A stretch of DNA of 49,685 nucleotides from Cytophagales bacterium (lineage in GTDB: Bacteria; Bacteroidota; Bacteroidia; Cytophagales; Cyclobacteriaceae), in NCBI GenBank assembly GCA_005788235.1, contig SXYU01000093.1, positions 1 to 49,685 on the forward strand, in the 5' to 3' direction. Positions 1-9,113 of this stretch are shown in pieces. How positions within the stretch are numbered: position 1 is the first letter of the stretch; each line of letters opens with the position of its first letter. The notes beneath the pieces are model-generated. The model was not told the origin of the DNA. It ran no database searches and saw only the letters and a program-made list of their open reading frames with translations. The translations under genes were made by a program, and so were the position numbers.

Positions 1-1
1 T

Positions 2-421
2 CACTTGGAAGAGGATATACTCCACTGCATCAATGAAAGCGAGCTTTCCAAGCGGAAGTTTCGGGAAATTGCCAGTATCGCAGGACTCGTATTTCAAGGA
101 TATCCTGGCAAGCCAACTAGTTTCAAACACATTCAAGCCAATTCAGGTCTCCTTTTTCAGGTGTTTGAAGAATATGACCCGGAAAATCTCCTACTCAAGC
201 AAGCACGTGCCGAAGCGTTAAACCAACAGATGGAACAAGAAATGTTTGTGGAAGCTGTACGAAAAATCAATGGCCAATCCATTCAGGTTCGCTACCCAAG
301 CCAATTTACCCCCTTCTCCTTCCCCATCTTAGTAGATCGATTGAGCCGAACCAGCCTATCCTCAGAGTCGGTGGAAGATAAAATCACGAAAATCCTGGCG
401 CAGATGGATTTGGAATCTTGA
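2..421 (+). CDS. C-terminal fragment of Lhr-like / ligase-associated DEXH-box helicase (5' end outside window)
   Basis: Open frame runs to the window edge; C-terminal motif 'FPILVDRLSRTSLSSESVEDKITKIL' resembles ligase-associated DEXH helicase tails. Confidence 0.7.
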   Translation, partial: HLEEDILHCINESELSKRKFREIASIAGLVFQGYPGKPTSFKHIQANSGLLFQVFEEYDPENLLLKQARAEALNQQMEQEMFVEAVRKINGQSIQVRYPSQFTPFSFPILVDRLSRTSLSSESVEDKITKILAQMDLES

Positions 422-449
422 GTAGGGTTTAAAAATCCATTCACGAGGA

Positions 450-1691
450 TTATTCTTCCAAATACCGACTGCTCTCCCCTTCTGGCAATTCCTGCACCTC
501 CTTGAGTTTGCGTTGGATGATCCGCGTGCGTACCCCGACTAACTTATCCAATTCAGAATTAGCCTCGCTAATTTTCTTTTGCGTGCGTTCTAACAGGACT
601 CCAAACTTACCAAATTCAGTTTTGATGGCACCCAAAACCTGCCATACCTCTGAGCTTCTTTTCTGGATAGCCAGGGTACGAAAGCCCATCTGTAATGAGT
701 TCAGGATGGCAGAAAGGGTGGTCGGACCTGTCACAATTACTTTGTACTCCTGCTGCAAGTATTGTGCAAGTCCCGGTTCCCGAAGAACCTCCGCATACAG
801 ACTTTCCATGGGAAGAAATAACACCGCAAAATCAGTAGTCTGTGGAGGGTGGAGGTATTTAGTAGAAATATCTGCAGCAGATTTTTTCACAGCCTTGATC
901 AAGTCCAGGCGGTATTGGTCTACCAAGGTCTTATCTGCAATTTCTAGCGCATCTACCAATCGCAAATAGGCCTCTTGAGGAAATTTTGAATCAATGGGTA
1001 AGTAAATTTCTTCACTTTGGCCCGGCATCTTGATGGCAAACTCTACCCGTTCCCGCGTTCCTGTGACCGCCGCATTGACTACATACTGATCTGGGCTGAG
1101 CACATTCTCTAGAATAGCCTGCAATTGATATTCACCGAGTAGCCCCCTGCTTTTTACATTCGTCAATACACGCTTAAGATCTCCCACTCCGCTTGCGAGA
1201 CTTTGCATTTCGCCCAGCCCTTTTTGAACCGCCTGCAGCTGGGTGCTCACCAAGTCAAAAGACTGCCCCAACCGAGTTTCTAGGGTCTTATGAAGCTTTT
1301 CATCGACGGTTTCCCTGATTTTTTCGAGACGCTGCTCCGTGTTTTTCAATAGCTCATCCTGGCGGCGACTTAGTTCGGTAAGCTTCTCCCTTTGGACAGC
1401 ACTCAAGTCACTTAAGGCCTGCCGCACCCGTTCACCAAACTGCTGTAAGGCTTCATTCTGCTCCTTGCCAGCAAGACGCTGGTTATCAAACACCAACTGA
1501 AACTGCCTATGGAGGTTTTCTGAAGCTTCTTTTCGCGCATCCGCCAAATTTTGATCTAAAGTTCTACTTAAGGCTCGAAGCTCCTCGCGCAGGGCTGCAT
1601 CATCCGCTTGTTTTCTCCTTCCAAAAAGTAGGACCCCCAATGCACCCATTGAGGCCGCTAATAGGAGGTAAACTAAATTTTCAATTGGCAT
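450..1691 (-). CDS. rmuC: DNA recombination protein RmuC
   Basis: 413 aa; N-terminal TM, coiled coil, then RmuC core 'GLLGEYQLQAILENVLSPDQY...PIDSKFPQEAY...FLPMESLYAEVL...VTGPTTLSAILNSLQMGF'. Confidence 0.93.
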   Translation of the reverse strand: MPIENLVYLLLAASMGALGVLLFGRRKQADDAALREELRALSRTLDQNLADARKEASENLHRQFQLVFDNQRLAGKEQNEALQQFGERVRQALSDLSAVQREKLTELSRRQDELLKNTEQRLEKIRETVDEKLHKTLETRLGQSFDLVSTQLQAVQKGLGEMQSLASGVGDLKRVLTNVKSRGLLGEYQLQAILENVLSPDQYVVNAAVTGTRERVEFAIKMPGQSEEIYLPIDSKFPQEAYLRLVDALEIADKTLVDQYRLDLIKAVKKSAADISTKYLHPPQTTDFAVLFLPMESLYAEVLREPGLAQYLQQEYKVIVTGPTTLSAILNSLQMGFRTLAIQKRSSEVWQVLGAIKTEFGKFGVLLERTQKKISEANSELDKLVGVRTRIIQRKLKEVQELPEGESSRYLEE

Positions 1692-2703
1692 AGGCTATTT
1701 GTTTCGACGGCTGAAGGTAGGTCTTTCGAACCTCCACACCGAGAAAACTTAGGTATTCTGCGACAGTCTCCGTCGGTATTTCTTCCATCGGCACATGTCC
1801 TGCCGTATCGAAAACAACGAAATTTGCTCCTGGAATCAGTTGCTGTAGGCGCTGCCCCTGAGACAAAGGAATCCAAGTATCTAAGGCACCCCAAAGAATG
1901 AGCGTTGGCATAGTCAGCCGTTCAAACTGAATGGAATTACTTTTTCTTGGCATGCTCAATCGATCTAAGGTCGCTCGCCGATTGCCTTCGCGCAACAACA
2001 GTTCGTAGTATCGGGTAGTAACCTCGTCTGTAACTTTAGCATCATCCCCATACACCTGTTTCATGTTGAGTTCAAAAAGAAATTTGGGGGTACAGGAAAG
2101 CAGCAATTTGGAAAAAAGGGGATGCCTGGCGACCTGAAAAATCCATGCACCTCCGGAACTTGTTTTCTTTTGGGCAGTGGAATCTGCCGTTTTCCGTTCA
2201 GGTGCTGTTGCGCCTGCAGCATCTATCAGATTAAGCGAGAGTACCTGATCCGGATGATCAGAAGCCAACTGCAAAGCGACACCTCCACCCATGGAATTGC
2301 CCGCCAAATGGTATTTGGGTAGATCTAATTTCTGAGCCAATTCATATACTAACTGGCTGTAATCTTTTGTGCTATAACGCTTTAAAGAATCAGGACCTGT
2401 AAGTCCATGTCCTGGAAAATCCAAGGAAATGGTTTGGTAGTAGGGACTCAATTCCTGTTGCCAAGGCTCCCAAGTATGTAAGGATGCAAAGCTACCATGG
2501 AGTAAAAAAATGGGTTCCCCTTCACCCCTAATTCTCACATGAACACGAATACCGCCTACTTCTATAAATTGAGATTCTGGGGTAAGGTATTTTGAATTGA
2601 CTTCATCAGGGGAAATATCTTGACGATACAGGGAAGCAAGAAATAGCACCACTAAGAGTAGTAAAACCCCTAAAACCTTTCCAATTCTTTTGATCCAAAT
2701 CAT
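1681..2703 (-). CDS. alpha/beta hydrolase, membrane-anchored
   Basis: 'IFLLHGSFAS', nucleophile elbow 'AGNSMGGGVAL', 'LILWGALDTWIP', 'GHVPMEEIP'; N-terminal TM. Confidence 0.9.
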   Translation of the reverse strand: MIWIKRIGKVLGVLLLLVVLFLASLYRQDISPDEVNSKYLTPESQFIEVGGIRVHVRIRGEGEPIFLLHGSFASLHTWEPWQQELSPYYQTISLDFPGHGLTGPDSLKRYSTKDYSQLVYELAQKLDLPKYHLAGNSMGGGVALQLASDHPDQVLSLNLIDAAGATAPERKTADSTAQKKTSSGGAWIFQVARHPLFSKLLLSCTPKFLFELNMKQVYGDDAKVTDEVTTRYYELLLREGNRRATLDRLSMPRKSNSIQFERLTMPTLILWGALDTWIPLSQGQRLQQLIPGANFVVFDTAGHVPMEEIPTETVAEYLSFLGVEVRKTYLQPSKQIAYAN

Positions 2704-2777
2704 TTATTTTTTTTAATGTATGCATCAAAACCTACAAAAATTCTGTTCAATTACCTATTTTCAGAAAAATTCCCACT

Positions 2778-4004
2778 GTGAACTTTAAAAAATTTAGCGA
2801 TTCCATAGGACCAGGGCCACTCATTACGGCAGCCTTTATTGGACCAGGTACAGTTACAGTCTGCACATTGGCAGGAATCCGGTACGATTACACCCTCATT
2901 TGGGCACTAGTTCTAAGCGTAGTGGCAACGGTTTTTTTGCAAGAGCTTTCGGGAAGGTTGGGGATTCTAACTCGTATGGATCTCAGTCAGCTTGTCCGAA
3001 CTGAAACAGGAAGTAAGTGGAAGAGATATTCCATCATGACCCTTATTCTTCTAGCTATCGGAATAGGGAATGCCGCCTACCAGGGAGGAAATATCACAGG
3101 AACTTCCTTAGGTCTTGGGATTTTTATTGAGGTACCCACTTGGCAGATCGGACGGCTAAGCCTTGAACTCGGGAATTTAGGGGTGGGTCTTCTTGCGGGT
3201 GGATTACTTTGGACGGGAAATTACAAACGGCTTGAATATATTTTGGTGGGCCTAGTCATCCTGATGTCCATTGCATTTATCGTTGCTGCTGCATTGACCA
3301 AACCAGACCTTTCCTCCCTCCTGCAGGGATTTGTACCCACCTTCTCTTCCGAGGAGCTCCCTACTCTAGTAGCGCTAATTGGCACCACTGTAGTTCCCTA
3401 CAACCTATTTCTATACGCTAGCTTGGTTCAAAAACAATGGACCACGGCAGCGGAGCTCCCATCCATGCGACGCGACCTTTGGATTTCTATTGTTTTAGGC
3501 GGGCTTGTTTCAGGCGCAATTTTAGTCGCCGGAGTTGCCAATCCATCCTCCAATCTAGAAACAGCTCAGGATATTGCCAGAGGTTTAACTGGAGTTTTTG
3601 GAGTGTTTGGCACTTATCTCATGGGCTTTGGCTTAATGGCTGCCGGTCTCACTTCTGCCTTGACAGCACCCCTAGCTGCTGGCCTAGTGATTTGCGGGAT
3701 TTTGGGTTGGAACCAAAACATACAATCCACTTCCATGCGTGCCAGTATGGGAGCAATTTTACTACTGGGAATTCTATTTTCTTCCTTTGGAATCAAACCC
3801 GTGACACTGATCACCCTTGCCCAATTGGCAAATGGGATTCTGCTTCCCCTAATCAGCGGATGGCTACTTTGGCTGAGCAGCAGCAAAAAGCTTTTAGGTA
3901 GCCATGCACTTGGAAGCAAAGGAATTCTTTTTGGCTCCTTTATTTGGTTGATAACCCTGATTCTAGGGATAAAAAGTTTTGGTGCAGCTCTAGGATGGTT
4001 TTAA
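2778..4004 (+). CDS. Nramp-family transporter (divergent metal-site motifs)
   Basis: 408 aa multi-pass protein with Nramp-like 'GPGPLITAAFIGPGTVTVCTLAG' and 'VPYNLFLYASLVQKQW'; GTG start. Confidence 0.8.
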   Translation: MNFKKFSDSIGPGPLITAAFIGPGTVTVCTLAGIRYDYTLIWALVLSVVATVFLQELSGRLGILTRMDLSQLVRTETGSKWKRYSIMTLILLAIGIGNAAYQGGNITGTSLGLGIFIEVPTWQIGRLSLELGNLGVGLLAGGLLWTGNYKRLEYILVGLVILMSIAFIVAAALTKPDLSSLLQGFVPTFSSEELPTLVALIGTTVVPYNLFLYASLVQKQWTTAAELPSMRRDLWISIVLGGLVSGAILVAGVANPSSNLETAQDIARGLTGVFGVFGTYLMGFGLMAAGLTSALTAPLAAGLVICGILGWNQNIQSTSMRASMGAILLLGILFSSFGIKPVTLITLAQLANGILLPLISGWLLWLSSSKKLLGSHALGSKGILFGSFIWLITLILGIKSFGAALGWF

Positions 4005-4102
4005 TGCGGATGCAATTCCAAAAAAATAGCTTTGAAATAACTCAAAATTCCCGAACTTATTCATTCCATTGACACCCATCCAATCACAAACCTGAAATAC
4101 TG

Positions 4103-4855
4103 ATGAAAGCCCAGCTTCAATCTACCGTAGTGCTATTGCTGCTAATTCTTAGCTGTACCAGTAGTTTTGGCCAGCAAAAATCCTATTTAGGAACTCCCCC
4201 ACCTCCTGGAGCCAAACTCTATCTGGATGGAAGTAATGCCTCCTTACAACAAAATTGGACCTATTGGAATGGCCCACGATTGGCGGCAACTCCTCCCATC
4301 AAATGGCCAGAAATGACGGATCCAGTAGATGGAAAAAAGGCGATTTCTAGCAACGATCCAGCAGGTGCTGGGGGCAAATACGGTGCGGCTGATATTGTAA
4401 CTAAGGATGAATTCAGAGATTTTGAGGCCCATGTCGAGTTTCTCATACTAAAAGAAGGCGGCAATAGCGGTGTGTATTTACAAAATCGCTATGAAATGCA
4501 AGTTTTAGATGGCGATTATGGTTTGCATGGCATGGCAGCAGTCATCAATGAAACCCTACCTGCCAAGCAAGTCTACACCGGTATTAGCACTTGGAATGCT
4601 TACGACATCCACTTTACTGCAGCACGATTTAGTGATGGTAAATTGGTAGAAAAAGCAAAAGTAACCCTGTATTTCAATGGAGTGAAAGTCCATGATCAAG
4701 TGTCCATACAGCAAGTATGGGGTGGACCAAATTCAGGTATTGATGGAGGAAATGAGGGAGGGAAGGGCATCACTGACCGACCTGGAGGACTAAAACTCCA
4801 AGCCGAAGGCCATGATGTACTTTACCGTAACATTTGGATCAAGCCCTTGAATTAG
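4103..4855 (+). CDS. secreted DUF1080 / 3-keto-disaccharide hydrolase-like protein
   Basis: Signal peptide; 'FEAHVEFLILKEGGNSGVYLQNRYEMQVLD' and 'GLKLQAEGHDVLYRNIWIKPL' are DUF1080 hallmarks. Confidence 0.9.
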   Translation: MKAQLQSTVVLLLLILSCTSSFGQQKSYLGTPPPPGAKLYLDGSNASLQQNWTYWNGPRLAATPPIKWPEMTDPVDGKKAISSNDPAGAGGKYGAADIVTKDEFRDFEAHVEFLILKEGGNSGVYLQNRYEMQVLDGDYGLHGMAAVINETLPAKQVYTGISTWNAYDIHFTAARFSDGKLVEKAKVTLYFNGVKVHDQVSIQQVWGGPNSGIDGGNEGGKGITDRPGGLKLQAEGHDVLYRNIWIKPLN

Positions 4856-4871
4856 ACGAGAAAAATCCTTT

Positions 4872-5264
4872 TTAAAATCCTTGACGAATCAAGGTGGCAA
4901 TCTCCGCAAGCTCCTCTTGGGTTAGCTTCAACTTGGGACGGGTGAAGTTGATGTCATCCACTGTTCGGAGAGGAACTAGATGAATGTGTACATGTGGCAC
5001 TTCTAAACCTATCACAGCCATGCCAATACGCGTGCAAGTCAAGCTCTTGTCCATGGCTTTGGCAACCTGCTGCGCAAACAGATGAAGGGCAGATAATTCT
5101 CCTGCTTGGAGATCAAAAATATAGGATACCTCGCGCTTGGGAACTACCAGCACATGACCTTTTACCAAGGGCATGATATCCAAAAAAGCGATGAAGTGCT
5201 CGTCTTCAGCAATAATTTCAGCTGGAAGTTCTCGGGCAATGATTCTTGAAAATAAACTAGCCAT
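4872..5264 (-). CDS. HIT family protein
   Basis: 'EDEHFIAFLDIMPLVKGHVLVVPKREV' and HIT motif 'VPHVHIHLVPL'. Confidence 0.93.
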   Translation of the reverse strand: MASLFSRIIARELPAEIIAEDEHFIAFLDIMPLVKGHVLVVPKREVSYIFDLQAGELSALHLFAQQVAKAMDKSLTCTRIGMAVIGLEVPHVHIHLVPLRTVDDINFTRPKLKLTQEELAEIATLIRQGF

Positions 5265-5308
5265 TGGTAGAAATAAAGAAATGAGTAAACCTTTAATCAG
5301 GAACTATT

Positions 5309-5782
5309 TTAAAAAGTTATTTCTAAAATTTCAAATTGAAGCTTCCCAGCTGGTGCATTGATTTCAGCAATTTCACCGACTGCTTTACCCGCCAGCCCCT
5401 TTCCAAAAGGAGATGCTAAGGATATTTTTCCAGCCTTTAGATCCGCTTCTTCTTCAGAAACGAGGGTATAGGAAACAGTCATGCCATTCTTGACATTCTT
5501 AATTTTTACGGTACACAAGATGCCAACTTTAGAAGTGTCCATTTTGCTATTATCGAATACACGTGCATTCCCTACAATTTCTTCCAGCTTTACGATTTTA
5601 AGTTCCAGAAGTCCTTGGGCATCTTTGGCAGCATCGTATTCGGCATTTTCACTCAAATCCCCTTTATCACGTGCTTCAGCAATCTGATGGGCAATATCTA
5701 TTCTCCCCTTGGTCTTCAACACATGGAGCTCATCTTTCAATTTCTTAAGTCCCTCTTCGGTGTAATACTGTACTTTTGACAT
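5309..5782 (-). CDS. greA: transcription elongation factor GreA
   Basis: 'MSKVQYYTEEGLKKLKDELHVLK...IAEARDKGDLSENAEYDAAKDAQGLLE...SPFGKGLAGKAVGE'. Confidence 0.97.
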   Translation of the reverse strand: MSKVQYYTEEGLKKLKDELHVLKTKGRIDIAHQIAEARDKGDLSENAEYDAAKDAQGLLELKIVKLEEIVGNARVFDNSKMDTSKVGILCTVKIKNVKNGMTVSYTLVSEEEADLKAGKISLASPFGKGLAGKAVGEIAEINAPAGKLQFEILEITF

Positions 5783-5814
5783 AGCTTATAATTTTTCAAA
5801 AGGCTCAAAAAACA

Positions 5815-5846
5815 AAGTAACGGTCACTTTTTTGAGACCGTTACTT
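5815..5846 (-). terminator. 11-bp stem / 10-nt loop hairpin followed on the minus strand by TTGTTTTTT; lies in the greA leader
   Basis: Plus-strand arms aagtaacggtc / gaccgttactt; minus-strand U-tract at 5814-5807. Confidence 0.75.
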
Positions 5847-5868
5847 CCTTTTGCCTTTAAATACAGTA

Positions 5869-5898
5869 CAAAGATAGGAAAGCATTTTCACAAAGCAA
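5869..5898 (-). promoter_or_regulatory. Bacteroidetes-type promoter for greA (TTG-N19-TATCTTTG)
   Basis: Minus strand reads TTG at 5898-5896, 19-nt spacer, TATCTTTG at 5876-5869; matches the TTG/TAnnTTTG consensus. Confidence 0.6.
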
Positions 5899-5914
5899 AT
5901 GCCTTACTTTCTAC

Positions 5915-6868
5915 CTAATTGATGAAATTTTTGAGTTGCTCGCCGAAAGTTTGAAAAATTTGCTTCACAAGAACTTCATTTATCCTTTGATAGGATTCTA
6001 ATGACCAGCCCGCCACATGAGGAGTAAATAGTACATTTTCTCGTTTGGCAAGCAATTCAAATTGAAGCTTTTGATCAGGACTGAAGCGATCAAATTTTTC
6101 ATTCTCCAATACATCCAAGACTGCTCCTTTCAAAATACCTAGATCAAGAGCCTGATTAAGGGTTTCCATACGAATCACCTCTCCTCTCGCTGTATTAATC
6201 AACCAGATGGGTTTCGAAAAACTTTTCAATTCCTCAAGTGAGAAAAAATCTCGGGTTTCAGAAGTTAAAGGCACATGAATGCTCAATACATCTGCCTCCT
6301 TTTTAAGGGTCTCCCAAGTTACTTCCTGAACTCCCTTTTTCCCAAAATCCTTTTTGTATTTGTCGTAAGCGAGGACTTTTACTCCAAACCCTTTCATTCG
6401 CTTGGAAAATGCTTTACCCATATTTCCAAACCCGAAAATGCCAATTGTTTTTCCTTTCAATTCAACCCCACGATTCCCCTCTCTATCCCAAATTCCTTTT
6501 CTTACCTGAGTATCTGCTTGAGTCAAGTGATTGAGTAGCGCCAATAATCCTCCAATTGCATGCTCGGCTACTGCATCTCGATTGCCTTTGGCAGCATGAA
6601 AAAGTGCAACTCCTCGCTCCTCTAAATAATCCAGATCCAACTGATCCAAACCCGCTCCTGCTCTTCCGATAAATTGAAGCTGAGTTGCCTGCTCGAGTAG
6701 GGCACGGTCCAAAGGAGTCTTGGAGCGAATAATGATTCCTTCGAAGGAACTGATTTGTTCAAAAATTTCTTCACGAGTAATCTTTGGTGCATAGGTGACC
6801 TCAAACCCATGCTTTCCCAAAAGACTAAGGATACTCTCATGCATTTGGTCCACAATCAGCACCTTCAT
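5915..6868 (-). CDS. D-isomer specific 2-hydroxyacid dehydrogenase (phosphoglycerate dehydrogenase-like)
   Basis: Rossmann 'GKTIGIFGFGNMGKAFSKRMKGFG', 'INTARGEVI', 'TPHVAGWS'. Confidence 0.9.
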   Translation of the reverse strand: MKVLIVDQMHESILSLLGKHGFEVTYAPKITREEIFEQISSFEGIIIRSKTPLDRALLEQATQLQFIGRAGAGLDQLDLDYLEERGVALFHAAKGNRDAVAEHAIGGLLALLNHLTQADTQVRKGIWDREGNRGVELKGKTIGIFGFGNMGKAFSKRMKGFGVKVLAYDKYKKDFGKKGVQEVTWETLKKEADVLSIHVPLTSETRDFFSLEELKSFSKPIWLINTARGEVIRMETLNQALDLGILKGAVLDVLENEKFDRFSPDQKLQFELLAKRENVLFTPHVAGWSLESYQRINEVLVKQIFQTFGEQLKNFIN

Positions 6869-6870
6869 TC

Positions 6871-8250
6871 CTAGAGATTTAATAACAACATGGCTACGCC
6901 AAAATAAACTGCCAATCCAAGTAAATCATTGGTTGTAGTGATGAATGGACCAGATGCAATGGCTGGATTGATACCAAAATGATGTAAAACCAAAGGGGTA
7001 ATCGTACCCATAAATGAAGATAAAAGCACTACGCAAAATAGAGCCACCCCTACTGTAACACCAAATACAGGTTCAAAACCATACAAATAAGCAACCACTA
7101 GGAAGACAAAAACTCCAAGCACAATCCCATTGAGTAGGGCCACCAAAAAACCTTTTAAAAATCGTTGCCAAGGTGTGTCATCAAAGGCAGACTTTGAGGC
7201 TAGCGACTGCACTATAAGAGAGGATGCTTGAATCCCTACATTGCCACCTGTCGCAGCGACTAAGGGAATGAAAGAAGCCAATGCCAAGTATTTCGAAAGT
7301 CCTCCTTCAAAAAAACCAATCAGTTTGGCACCCATCAACCCTCCAATAACGCCTATCAGAAGCCAGGGCAATCGGGCTTTTGAAATAGTGAATACCGAAT
7401 CCGATTCTTCAATGTCAGCCGAAACCCCGGCCATAGCCTGCATGTCTTCCTCTGCTTCTTCTTGTACTACGTCCAAAATATCATCTACTGTGATCCGGCC
7501 TACCAACTTGTTCTTGGCATTTACAACGGGCACTGATTCCAAATCATACTTTCGCATTAGGATTGCTACTTCCTCCTGATCCATGTACACAGGTACGGAA
7601 ATCACCTCATCTTCCATGATGTTTTCAATGATGGTTTCCGAGGCAGATAGAATGATTTTTTTGAGTGACACCCGACCCAGCAATTGCTGTTTGTTGTTGA
7701 CCACATAAATGGAATAGAATTTATCCACATTTTCTGCCTGTCTCCGGATTTCATTGATGGTTTGGACCACGTTCCAATTTTTGTTGGCCCGAATGAATTC
7801 CTTTGCCATAATACCCCCGGCAGTATCTTCTTCATAGCGAAGCAATTCCAAGATTTGCTCCAGCTTGATTCGATCGTCAATTTCTGCAATTATTTCTTCC
7901 CGTTCCTTATCCGAATAGAAACTAATAATATCTGCACCATCATCGGAGTCCATCAGCTGAATCCAAGATGCAATTTCCTTTATTTTTACCTCTTGAAGCA
8001 CCTTCTCAAGGGTATTATCGTAAAGTTCAATTAAAATATCAGCTGCCAGTTGACTTTCTACAAGTCGCAGCACAAAGATGGATTCAGAAGTATCCAGTTC
8101 ATCCAGAATAGCAGCAATATCCGCCACATTCACCCCCGCTAAAGAATCGAGAATGTAGGCCGTTTCCTGGACAGCAATTCCCGATTGGAGACGCTCCAGG
8201 TACTCTTTGGAAAGCTCAAATTTTTTAATTTGCTCCACGGCCTTTTTCAA
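6871..8250 (-). CDS. mgtE: magnesium transporter MgtE
   Basis: MgtE N domain, two CBS repeats, 'ARLPWLLIGVIGG' and 'FIPLVAATGGNVGIQASSLIVQSLA' TM core. Confidence 0.95.
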   Translation of the reverse strand: MKKAVEQIKKFELSKEYLERLQSGIAVQETAYILDSLAGVNVADIAAILDELDTSESIFVLRLVESQLAADILIELYDNTLEKVLQEVKIKEIASWIQLMDSDDGADIISFYSDKEREEIIAEIDDRIKLEQILELLRYEEDTAGGIMAKEFIRANKNWNVVQTINEIRRQAENVDKFYSIYVVNNKQQLLGRVSLKKIILSASETIIENIMEDEVISVPVYMDQEEVAILMRKYDLESVPVVNAKNKLVGRITVDDILDVVQEEAEEDMQAMAGVSADIEESDSVFTISKARLPWLLIGVIGGLMGAKLIGFFEGGLSKYLALASFIPLVAATGGNVGIQASSLIVQSLASKSAFDDTPWQRFLKGFLVALLNGIVLGVFVFLVVAYLYGFEPVFGVTVGVALFCVVLLSSFMGTITPLVLHHFGINPAIASGPFITTTNDLLGLAVYFGVAMLLLNL

Positions 8251-9010
8251 TTTGTTGAGTCAAAAATACAAAATCAGCCACATCCAATTGCTCTGCACGC
8301 TTATCTAAAAGGGGATGTGTTTTGAATTCTTCCGCAAGTTGGAATGATTTTAGGGAATTTCGAAGTGTTTTCCGTCGATTTCCAAAACCTCCCTTAACCA
8401 CCTGAAAGAAAAGTTTCTCATTGCAATCCAGTTGCTGTACTTGATTTCTTTTGAGACGGATGACTCCGGAATTTACTTTTGGTGGAGGATTAAACACTCC
8501 TGGAGGTACCGAAAATAGGTATTCAATGTCGTACCAAGCCTGAAGCAAAACCGAAAGAATGCCATATTCTTTACTTCCTTTTGGTGAGGCAATTCGTCGC
8601 GCTACTTCTTTTTGGAGCATACAAACTATCTCTGTCACCTGATTTTTGTGTTCTAAAACTTTAAAGAAAATTTGAGAGGAAATATTGTAAGGAAAATTAC
8701 CGACTACTGCAATCGGAGTTTGAAAAGCAGTAGACAAATCAAACTTTAAGAAATCTCCTTCTAAAATCCGGTCATTTAGGCTTGGGTACTTTTGACGCAA
8801 GTAGGCAATACTCTCCCGATCAATCTCAATCAGGTGAACTTCCAAGTTGCCCTTTACCAAAAAATCAGTGAGCACCCCCATTCCTGGCCCTATTTCCAAT
8901 ACCTGAGTGACGCCCATGTGGCCCTCAACTGCCTCAGCAATTCGTGCTGCGATGCTCAGATCAATCAAAAAATGCTGACCAAGATGCTTTTTAGGTTTGA
9001 CCTTTTCCAT
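8225..9010 (-). CDS. rsmA: 16S rRNA (adenine(1518)-N(6)/adenine(1519)-N(6))-dimethyltransferase RsmA/KsgA
   Basis: 'KKHLGQHFLID', 'VLEIGPGMGVLTDFL', 'VVGNFPYNISSQI'. Confidence 0.96.
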   Translation of the reverse strand: MEKVKPKKHLGQHFLIDLSIAARIAEAVEGHMGVTQVLEIGPGMGVLTDFLVKGNLEVHLIEIDRESIAYLRQKYPSLNDRILEGDFLKFDLSTAFQTPIAVVGNFPYNISSQIFFKVLEHKNQVTEIVCMLQKEVARRIASPKGSKEYGILSVLLQAWYDIEYLFSVPPGVFNPPPKVNSGVIRLKRNQVQQLDCNEKLFFQVVKGGFGNRRKTLRNSLKSFQLAEEFKTHPLLDKRAEQLDVADFVFLTQQIEKGRGAN

Positions 9011-9113
9011 CGTAACCCTCTGGTTTTTTTTTTGTAAATTGCCAACTCAAAATTAAGGGATTATTACCAGATGGTACGGAAATTTGTTTCGTGCCTCTGC
9101 ATTACTTAACGCC

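Noticed and set aside
502-969. 155-aa plus-strand ORF opposite rmuC
   Set aside because: Fully antisense to a well-supported CDS; composition (Ser/Arg/Cys-rich) is typical of shadow frames
3437-3901. 154-aa ORF in another frame of the Nramp-like gene
   Set aside because: Overlaps a confident CDS on the same strand, Cys/Trp/His-rich, no recognisable domain
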